From Leptospira biflexa (GTDB lineage Bacteria > Spirochaetota > UBA4802 > JAGODF01): DNA of 42,928 bases. How positions within the stretch are numbered: position 1 is the stretch's first letter; every line of letters starts with the position of its first letter. The notes below the pieces were generated by a model. That model ran no database searches and was not told the DNA's origin. It saw nothing but the letters and a program-made list of their open reading frames with translations. The stretch spans positions 1 to 42,928 of the forward strand of contig DYLV01000008.1 in the NCBI GenBank assembly GCA_020721925.1. The letters run 5' to 3'. A program made the translations under genes and the position numbers. Shown here piece after piece: positions 36,512 to 42,928 of the stretch.

Positions 36512-36883
36512 ATGATAGTAATTGAATCAGTTGATCATGTAGGGCTTACAGTTTCAAATCTGGATAGGTCCATAGAATTCTATAGAGACCTTTTTGATTT
36601 TGATGTTCTGGAAAAATTTGGTGACACGCGCCAGGCATTTCTCCGGGTCGGCGACATTGTAATAGGGCTTTATGAGATTGAAGGATATAAAAATCAGAAA
36701 GGGACCAAAAACCACTTGAGCTTCTATATCGACGAAGAAGATTTTGATGATGCGGTTGAGGAAATCAACGAAAAAGAAATTCCAATAGTATTCGGGCCTG
36801 ACAATCTGCGTAAAGGCAAGTCGGTGGTTTTTCTCGATCCCGACGGAAATCAGATTGAGTTATGCTATCCGAGAATGGCTTGA
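36512..36883 (+). CDS. VOC (glyoxalase/bleomycin-resistance-like) family protein
   Basis: IESVDHVGLTVSNLDRSIEFYRDLFDFDVL...VVFLDPDGNQIELCYP. Confidence 0.93.
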   Translation: MIVIESVDHVGLTVSNLDRSIEFYRDLFDFDVLEKFGDTRQAFLRVGDIVIGLYEIEGYKNQKGTKNHLSFYIDEEDFDDAVEEINEKEIPIVFGPDNLRKGKSVVFLDPDGNQIELCYPRMA

Positions 36884-37545
36884 ATCTCCTTCCTTCTTTT
36901 TTTCATTCAGGCTTTTTTCCTATTGTTAGTTTGTATGATGAAGCGCATGTTCTGCAGGTTGCCGCAGTCATGCGTTCATTTTCAATCAATATAATCGAAA
37001 TTACTATTCGTGGAGTTGACGCATTTGCATGCATCAAAGCCCTGCGGAAAAAACATCCTGATATGATAATAGGGGCCGGCAGCATCCTGGATGAATCAGC
37101 ATTTGCCGAGGCCCGTCAGGCTGGCGCTGATTTTTTCGTTTCTCCCTGTTTTCATGCCTCTTTAGCAGAGTATGCGTTATGCAATAGCCTTGCATACATA
37201 CCGGCCATAATGACGCCGTCGGAGTTATTTGAAGCGCTGAAATCTGGTTTTCGGCTCATTAAAATTTTTCCGGCACATGCATTCGGCCCGGATTATCTTC
37301 ACGCTATCGCGAAGCCGTTTGTCCGCTTTGATTTTCGCTACCTTCCGACGGGCGGGATTGGCATCGATAATATTGCAGATTATTTAAAATTGCCCCGCGT
37401 TGCCGCCTGCGGCATATCTTCTTTTATTGAGAACGATGGCAGCGCATGCGGTAGCGCCCAAACGCTTTCAGAAAAGGTCGCCACGCTCTGTGCGATCCGC
37501 GACGGTATCCGCAGAAATGAATATGAAGCCATAAGCGGCGAATAA
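36862..37545 (+). CDS. KDPG/KHG aldolase family protein
   Basis: FFPIVSLYDEAHVLQVAAVMRSFSINIIEITIRG, MIIGAGSILDE, RLIKIFPAHAFGPDYLHAIAKPF, YLPTGGIGIDNI. Schiff-base Lys in KIFPA retained. Confidence 0.9.
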   Translation: MLSENGLNLLPSFFHSGFFPIVSLYDEAHVLQVAAVMRSFSINIIEITIRGVDAFACIKALRKKHPDMIIGAGSILDESAFAEARQAGADFFVSPCFHASLAEYALCNSLAYIPAIMTPSELFEALKSGFRLIKIFPAHAFGPDYLHAIAKPFVRFDFRYLPTGGIGIDNIADYLKLPRVAACGISSFIENDGSACGSAQTLSEKVATLCAIRDGIRRNEYEAISGE

Positions 37546-38492
37546 TGATGGAACTCTCATCGATTCTACGCAGGGCGTTTCACAAACGGCGGGATTTTTT
37601 TTCACTGGAAGAAGACACCTGTTTTCGACTGTTTAATTCATCCGCGGATGGAGTCGAGGGACTTACGATCGATTTGTACGGTGAGTACCTTTTAGGGCAG
37701 TCTTTTCATGATGAAGTGAAAATGATTGAGGGCGAGGTGGCTTCGGCATCGGTTGAATTGTGTACAAAGATGGGAAAGCCTGTAGAGGGCGTACTCTGGA
37801 AAGATAGAACAAAGCAGCAGGGAATTCCCAATGAGAAAGTGAAAAGCCGGCTTGTGTGTGGTCGGTTACCTGCAGATGGATACACGGTGAAACACAATGG
37901 GATGCTGCTTTTGTGTGAGCTTCTCGAAAGCCAAAACACGGGAATTTTTATGGATATGCGCGATGTGCGAAAAGCGCTCGTGCCGTACTATCCGTCCTTT
38001 ACTTCGATGTTGAATCTTTTTTCATATACAGGCGCTTTCGCCGTTCATGCACTTTTAGCCGGAGTGAAAAGCTGTATCAGTGTGGACAGCTCGAAGTCCG
38101 CGCATAACCGGGCAAAACAGAATTATCGATTAAACGGTCTGCTTCCACACGACAGGGATTTTATCAGCGGCGATGCGGAAACCTGGATGAAAATTTTCAA
38201 GAAAAAGAAAATGGTTTTTTCATTTATTGTATACGATCCGCCGACCTTTTCTCGCGCGAAAGGTTCCCATTTCAGCATCCGGCGCGATTTTCGTCGCCAT
38301 TGCGCGATGATGAATGAACTGGCGAGGGACGGGCATGCGCTTACTGCGATGAACACTGTTTCGGTCACAAAAGATGAATATTTTTCATTTCATCCAAAAA
38401 GCTGGAAACGAATCTTTTTTATGAATGAATCACCGGATTTCAGGTTTTCAAAAGATCCCTATTTAAAGGTGTCGCTCTGGCAGGTGCCATGA
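37545..38492 (+). CDS. RlmI/RlmK-like class I SAM-dependent rRNA methyltransferase
   Basis: PUA-like N-terminus (CFRLFNSSADGVEGLTIDLYGEYLLGQ), LNLFSYTGAFAVHALLAGVKSCISVDSSKSAHNRAKQNYRLNGL, YDPPTFSR. Confidence 0.9.
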   Translation: MMELSSILRRAFHKRRDFFSLEEDTCFRLFNSSADGVEGLTIDLYGEYLLGQSFHDEVKMIEGEVASASVELCTKMGKPVEGVLWKDRTKQQGIPNEKVKSRLVCGRLPADGYTVKHNGMLLLCELLESQNTGIFMDMRDVRKALVPYYPSFTSMLNLFSYTGAFAVHALLAGVKSCISVDSSKSAHNRAKQNYRLNGLLPHDRDFISGDAETWMKIFKKKKMVFSFIVYDPPTFSRAKGSHFSIRRDFRRHCAMMNELARDGHALTAMNTVSVTKDEYFSFHPKSWKRIFFMNESPDFRFSKDPYLKVSLWQVP

Positions 38493-38604
38493 ACGCAGAT
38501 ATATGCATGGATGCTGAAGGCGCATAGATGAAAAGTTCTTGACATCGCCCTCTCATCGCGCGAGCGTCGGTGAAATTTATCAAACCGATTCCGGTGAAAT
38601 TATT

Positions 38605-39267
38605 ATGCTGTATGCGTCAATATTCCTTTTTATCGCGGGCATAGCCTTGATTGTGTATTCGTTTCTATCGCGTTCATCATCTGTTGCGAAAAATGTGCCA
38701 ATGGAAGTAGGGGTGCCGCCTGCGACCGATCGGGGATTCGCTTCCACCGCAACAAAAAAAAGCGAGCCAGCGCAAATCCTGCCGAACGAAAAGACCCAAA
38801 ACATGCAGAATGAACACTCGAAATCAGTCAGCGACGAGGGGAAGTCATCGCTGCCCCCTGTCACAAAGCCGGAGGCGGAAAGTGTTTCGCACACACAGAA
38901 GCCAGTCGTGCAAGCGTCAGCCGAGGACGAAAGAGATTCGGCAGCTCTCTATCATGATGCTTCCGGTGTTGTTGATTATGAAGGCGGAGTGAGCGTCATA
39001 GATCCTTCGTTTAAAAAATATTCAAAATTGAAACGGATCGGAAGCGGTCATGTGAGCGTGGTGGGTGAAGGAATCAATTTCCAGTTAAGGAAGAAGCTCT
39101 ACCGATTTGAGTTCTATCTGGTGGACAGGATGGTGCAGGGAGAAAACTACCTGGCGCTGTTTCTGAAGGGAAGCGATGAGGCTCGTCTTTTTATTTTCAA
39201 GAGAGGCAGCGGTATCGAGAAAAAACTTGCGCGAGAGTATGCTGCGTACCGGAAAAAACAGATCTGA
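38605..39267 (+). CDS. single-TM membrane protein of unknown function
   Basis: MLYASIFLFIAGIALIVYSFLSRS TM helix, low-complexity linker, beta-rich C-terminal domain (VVDYEGGVSVIDPSFKKYSKLKRIGSG...). Start set to ATG at 38605. Confidence 0.6.
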   Translation: MLYASIFLFIAGIALIVYSFLSRSSSVAKNVPMEVGVPPATDRGFASTATKKSEPAQILPNEKTQNMQNEHSKSVSDEGKSSLPPVTKPEAESVSHTQKPVVQASAEDERDSAALYHDASGVVDYEGGVSVIDPSFKKYSKLKRIGSGHVSVVGEGINFQLRKKLYRFEFYLVDRMVQGENYLALFLKGSDEARLFIFKRGSGIEKKLAREYAAYRKKQI

Positions 39268-39302
39268 CATCACAATAAAGCCTTATAAAGAGCAGAAATC
39301 CA

Positions 39303-40292
39303 ATGTATACGCGATACAAACCCAGGAAAAAAGAAAAAAAATTTGTAAAGTACCTATTTATTGCCTTTGCAGTTGGCGGATTGCTCTATCTCGGCTATAT
39401 TCATCGAACTACGCTGATGTTCTGGAAATACAATATCAGCAAGCTGGATAAAGAACTGATGGATATCGATAAAGCCGCAGATCGCCAATCGCGCATAGGC
39501 ATGCTGAAAAGCCTTGAAAAGGTGTGCGATAGCTATAAAAACGAAAACCTTTTTTCATCCGAAGCGTATTTCTCATCGGGAAGGGTTAAGGTGCTGCTTG
39601 GTGAAGCATTGATGCCCGCTTCTTTCAATGAGCTTTTCGTCTCCGACCGACTGACTGAACAATCTGAAGACGTACGGAGATGTTTCATCGAGGCGATTAA
39701 GGATCTTAAAAAAGCTGCTGCCCTTGAAAACGGACGAATCGAAGACCGAAACCAGATGCTTGTTGCGAAGGCCAGTTTTCTGGCGGGATATTATACGCCC
39801 GTGGATCTTGTGGAAATGCTTTCAATTATGAAAAACTTTGAATTGCTTACGCCCGAAGATAAAAGGCTGTACGCCACTATACAGGTTTTAGGGGGCAATG
39901 AGGCGAGGGGAATTGAGCTGTTGAAGAACACCGGGGGCAATGATGTGATGGATACGCTTTTCCTTGCCACGGTGTATCGAATCACCAGCAAAAACACAGA
40001 GGCGATTCTTGAATATCGGAAGGCGCTGGAAAAGGCAAACGATAATGAATTGAAAACGCTCATCCGCTTCAACCTTGGGAAAATTTACTTTTCGCAATCC
40101 CTGATGATGGAGGCAGCCAAAGAATTCAGTGAAGCAATTGTTTCTTCTCCCGGGAAAGCGGTATTGAGATTTTGGGCAGGCAAATGCTTCGCTGTGCTCG
40201 GCGATAAGGCGAGAGCGCGTGAACACTGGCTTGAAGCGTTGAAACTGGAGCCGGATAATGCAGAGGTAAAAAAGTTACTTGAAGGACGTTGA
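39303..40292 (+). CDS. TPR-repeat membrane-anchored protein
   Basis: N-terminal TM (FIAFAVGGLLYLGYIHRTTL); C-terminal TPR-like helices (IRFNLGKIYFSQSLMMEAAKEFSEAIVSSPGKAVLRFWAGKCFAVLGDKARAREHWLEALKLEPDNAEV). Confidence 0.85.
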   Translation: MYTRYKPRKKEKKFVKYLFIAFAVGGLLYLGYIHRTTLMFWKYNISKLDKELMDIDKAADRQSRIGMLKSLEKVCDSYKNENLFSSEAYFSSGRVKVLLGEALMPASFNELFVSDRLTEQSEDVRRCFIEAIKDLKKAAALENGRIEDRNQMLVAKASFLAGYYTPVDLVEMLSIMKNFELLTPEDKRLYATIQVLGGNEARGIELLKNTGGNDVMDTLFLATVYRITSKNTEAILEYRKALEKANDNELKTLIRFNLGKIYFSQSLMMEAAKEFSEAIVSSPGKAVLRFWAGKCFAVLGDKARAREHWLEALKLEPDNAEVKKLLEGR

Positions 40293-40838
40293 TAGATTGC
40301 ATGGCGCGGAAATGATATGATTCAAGGCTTTTACATCCGATGAAATGCGATGGATGCGGCAATAAAGAAAGCTGACCAAATGATGTGTTCTTGTAATTGA
40401 TATACGGCGACTTTACTTTCAGCGATCCACGTGTATCTGTGTGTATTTTGTCAGGATGGGCGTTTGGTGACAATTGCGAGAGTACGCATGAGCTTTGCTG
40501 GCAGATCACGCATGCTCGTGATGCATAATAGGTGACCAACAATAACTTTAATATGTCATTTTTGCATTAAAATAATCTGCGCGCGATATTATTTCGTCTG
40601 GCATGGAATAATTACTCTTGCCAGAAAAAATTATTTCTGTGATTATGGCTTGACAAAAATATGCGCGAAAGTAGGAAAACTCGTGAATGTGATGCACAGA
40701 CGGAGTTTTTCTCCAGACGCAATACATTGAAATTTAATTTTTAAAAAAATTGGCCGTTGTGCGCAGCGGGGGTGACGCTTCGATTTCAACGCAGGCGCAA
40801 TCCCGAGGCTTTTATATGATCGGCAAGGAGATGAATAC

Positions 40839-41864
40839 ATGATTTTTGATTCGCTGTACGGTATGTTTTCGAACGATATGGGTATAGACCTGGGTACGGC
40901 CAATACACTGGTCCATGTAAAGGGTCAGGGAATTGTGCTCAGTGAGCCTTCGGTTGTTGCGGTTCAGACCAGTACCGGGAAAGTGCTGGCGGTGGGACAT
41001 GAGGCGAAACGGATGCTCGGGAGGACACCGGGGGATATCGTCGCGATACGTCCAATGAAGGACGGCGTTATTGCGGACTTTGAAACTGTTGAAAAGATGA
41101 TACGCTATTTTATCACGAAGGTTCATAAAAGAAAAACACTCGTGAGGCCGAGGGTGGTGATTGGAGTGCCTTCAGGAATAACCGAGGTGGAAAAGCGCGC
41201 CGTTCGCGAATCCGCCGAGCAGGCGGGAGCGCGTGATATCTATCTTATAGAAGAGGCGCTCGCTGCGGCGATCGGCGCCAATATACCAATCCATGAGCCG
41301 GCCGGTCATATGGTTGTCGACATCGGCGGCGGAACTACTGAAATTGCGGTAATTTCTCTCGGTGGCCTTGTGATTGCCGATTCGGTGAGGATTGCAGGCG
41401 ATGAATTTGACGAGGCGATCATTAAGTACATGCGGACACAGTACAATCTGGTTATCGGGGAACGGATGGCGGAAGATGTGAAATTTCGCATCGGAAACGC
41501 ATTTCCCGAAAAGAAAGTAGAGTCGATGGAACTGAAAGGACGCGATGCGATTTCCGGATTGCCACGGACGCTCGAAATCGATTCCTCGGAGATTCGCAAA
41601 GCGCTCAAAGAGCCTGTCGATCAGATACTTGAAGCCATCAAGCACATTCTCGAGAAGACCCCCCCCGAACTGGCGGCGGACATAGTCGAAAGAGGGATTG
41701 TGATGACCGGCGGCGGTTCGCTCCTTAAAGGCCTCGATAAGTACATAAGCAAGGAAACAGGCGTTCCCGTCATCAGGGCGGAAAATCCACTCACATGCGT
41801 TGTGCTTGGAGCGGGGAAATTCCTTGAAGAATTGAAGTATCTCTATAGGGCGAATTTGAAATAG
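40839..41864 (+). CDS. mreB: rod shape-determining protein MreB
   Basis: [92 protein letters not shown]. Confidence 0.98.
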   Translation: MIFDSLYGMFSNDMGIDLGTANTLVHVKGQGIVLSEPSVVAVQTSTGKVLAVGHEAKRMLGRTPGDIVAIRPMKDGVIADFETVEKMIRYFITKVHKRKTLVRPRVVIGVPSGITEVEKRAVRESAEQAGARDIYLIEEALAAAIGANIPIHEPAGHMVVDIGGGTTEIAVISLGGLVIADSVRIAGDEFDEAIIKYMRTQYNLVIGERMAEDVKFRIGNAFPEKKVESMELKGRDAISGLPRTLEIDSSEIRKALKEPVDQILEAIKHILEKTPPELAADIVERGIVMTGGGSLLKGLDKYISKETGVPVIRAENPLTCVVLGAGKFLEELKYLYRANLK

Positions 41865-41883
41865 ATTTCCCTCTTTCGAATTT

Positions 41884-42036
41884 CGAGCTTTCGGGGGTTT
41901 GTGCTGCTGGTGGCGAGTTTACGAGAGTTTGTGCTGCTGGTGGTGCGCTTACACGGGGTTTGTGCTGCTGCTGATGAGCTTACGAAGCCTGTGCTGCTGA
42001 TGTTGTTTTCGAGCTTTTGGCGTTTGTGCTTTTGAG
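41884..42036. repeat. degenerate ~30 bp tandem repeat between mreB and mreC
   Basis: Core GTTTGTGCTGCTG at 41897, 41927 and 41958, divergent copies at 41987 (GCCTGTGCTGCTG) and 42022 (GTTTGTGCTTTT), separated by GAGYTTACG-like spacers. Confidence 0.85.
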
Positions 42037-42066
42037 GGCAGGAATTCTCATTTACGGATGTGATAA

Positions 42067-42928
42067 GTGGAATTTATAATACGACATAAGACGATTGTCG
42101 CTTTCATCTCCTTTACGCTTTTCTGTCTGATTTCACTCACCGCCCGTTCGTCGACCGCGATCACTTCATTTGAGGGGTTGGGCAGTCTCCTGATGGTTCC
42201 CTTTCAGCGCGGATACGAAGCCATGCAGGGCGGCGTGCGCCGCTTCTGGGTTGGTTTTACCGAACTCGGGGAATTGCGCGATGAACTTCAGCGCAGCCGT
42301 CAGAAGCTGATGAAATATGAACAGATTGCGGATGAACTCGGCGAGCTTAAAAAAGAGAACGAGCGGCTACGCCAGCAGCTTCAAATGGCCTCACGTATTG
42401 AATACGAATCCATTCCTGCGCGCGTGCTTTCCCGCGATCCCGACAACTGGTTTCGCACTATCATATTGGATCGCGGAAGTTCGGATGGCGTAAAAGTGAA
42501 TATGCCGGTGGTGGCATATTCCGGCGCGGAAAAGGCGGTAATAGGGAAGATCATCGAGGTGAGGGGGGGCGTTTCGCGCGTGCTGCCCATCATTGCGCCG
42601 GAAATGAAGCTGGGAGTGATGTTGCAATCGAGCCGCTATCCCGGACTCCTTCACGGATATTCTGCGAGTTCCGCTCTCTGTGTGATGGATTATGTGAGCA
42701 AATCTGCGTTTGTGAAATTCGGAGATCAGGTGGTGACATCGGGACAGGGCGGCATCTTTCCGCAGGGGCTTTCGGTGGGAAAAGCCCTCCGTGCCGAAAT
42801 TATGGAAGCAAGCGCATATCAGCGGATAATCGTCATTCCGGCCGTTGATTATGAAAAGCTGGAGGATGTTTTTATTATGAAAAAAGAGCCAGATGCGGAA
42901 TTTTTAGAGCTTCTCAAAAGTGCGGAGA
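42067..42928 (+). CDS. mreC: rod shape-determining protein MreC, truncated by the right edge
   Basis: Open frame to the end, absent from the ORF track: VEFIIRHKTIVAFISFTLFCLISLTARSST...KKENERLRQQLQMASRIEYESIPARVLSRDPDNWFRTIILDRGSSDGVKVNMPVV... Typical MreC. Probable GTG start. Confidence 0.92.
   Translation, partial: MEFIIRHKTIVAFISFTLFCLISLTARSSTAITSFEGLGSLLMVPFQRGYEAMQGGVRRFWVGFTELGELRDELQRSRQKLMKYEQIADELGELKKENERLRQQLQMASRIEYESIPARVLSRDPDNWFRTIILDRGSSDGVKVNMPVVAYSGAEKAVIGKIIEVRGGVSRVLPIIAPEMKLGVMLQSSRYPGLLHGYSASSALCVMDYVSKSAFVKFGDQVVTSGQGGIFPQGLSVGKALRAEIMEASAYQRIIVIPAVDYEKLEDVFIMKKEPDAEFLELLKSAE

Noticed and set aside
39320-39360. GAAAAAAAATTTGTAAAGTA similar to the A/T tract upstream of paralogue 1
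   Set aside because: It encodes KKEKKFVKYL at the start of the TPR gene and no CGTATTAAT follows; coincidence of Lys codons.
40650-40677. TTGACA element upstream of mreB
   Set aside because: The best -10 (TAGGAA at 16 nt) is weak; not enough to call a promoter.
41865-42050. mreB-mreC repeat read as a translated extension of MreB through its TAG
   Set aside because: The frame is open by chance for a while, but unit lengths are not multiples of three and the units encode different peptides; not supported as protein.
1-42928. CRISPR arrays, tRNA or rRNA genes, prophage or toxin-antitoxin modules
   Set aside because: No regularly spaced repeats with unique spacers, no recognisable tRNA or rRNA sequence and no phage structural genes seen. 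The RHH-like genes have no adjacent toxin-like ORF.

Overview
This 42.9 kb window is chromosomal and mostly housekeeping. The spirochaete affiliation is inferred from the FlaB-like flagellin, relaxed lipoprotein signals and gene style; I could not run a taxonomic search. Recognisable genes include a CHASE2 sensor (truncated at the left edge), STAS, MlaD/MCE, a GT2 glycosyltransferase, an RpoD/SigA-type sigma factor, LolA-like, ComEC, fhs, an ACT-ACT-HAD SerB-like protein, CYTH, GerMN, aroE, folC, a LOG-like protein, an FGGY kinase, PyrK-like, a histone-H1-like protein, PBP1A, flagellin, an alpha/beta hydrolase, ptsI, pcm, argC, glmS, VOC, KDPG aldolase, an RlmI-like methyltransferase, a TPR protein, mreB and mreC (truncated at the right edge). 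I saw no CRISPR array, rRNA, tRNA, prophage or classical defence island. The most interesting signals are: (1) three dispersed paralogues of a small protein that looks like two ribbon-helix-helix units in one chain, with a shared upstream element (A/T tract plus CGTATTAAT) that also precedes a LolA-like operon; (2) a dispersed ~55 bp intergenic repeat ending in GAGGTGCCCAT; (3) a cluster of GGCTCTGACCCC motifs resembling REP/RAYT-associated repeats; (4) a ~30 bp tandem repeat between mreB and mreC; (5) a SerB-like protein with a broken HAD active site; (6) a lipoprotein made of three ~40 aa repeats; (7) a ComEC with a degenerate C-terminal domain and a degenerate GGDEF-like protein. All calls come from reading the sequence and the supplied translations; no database search was run.
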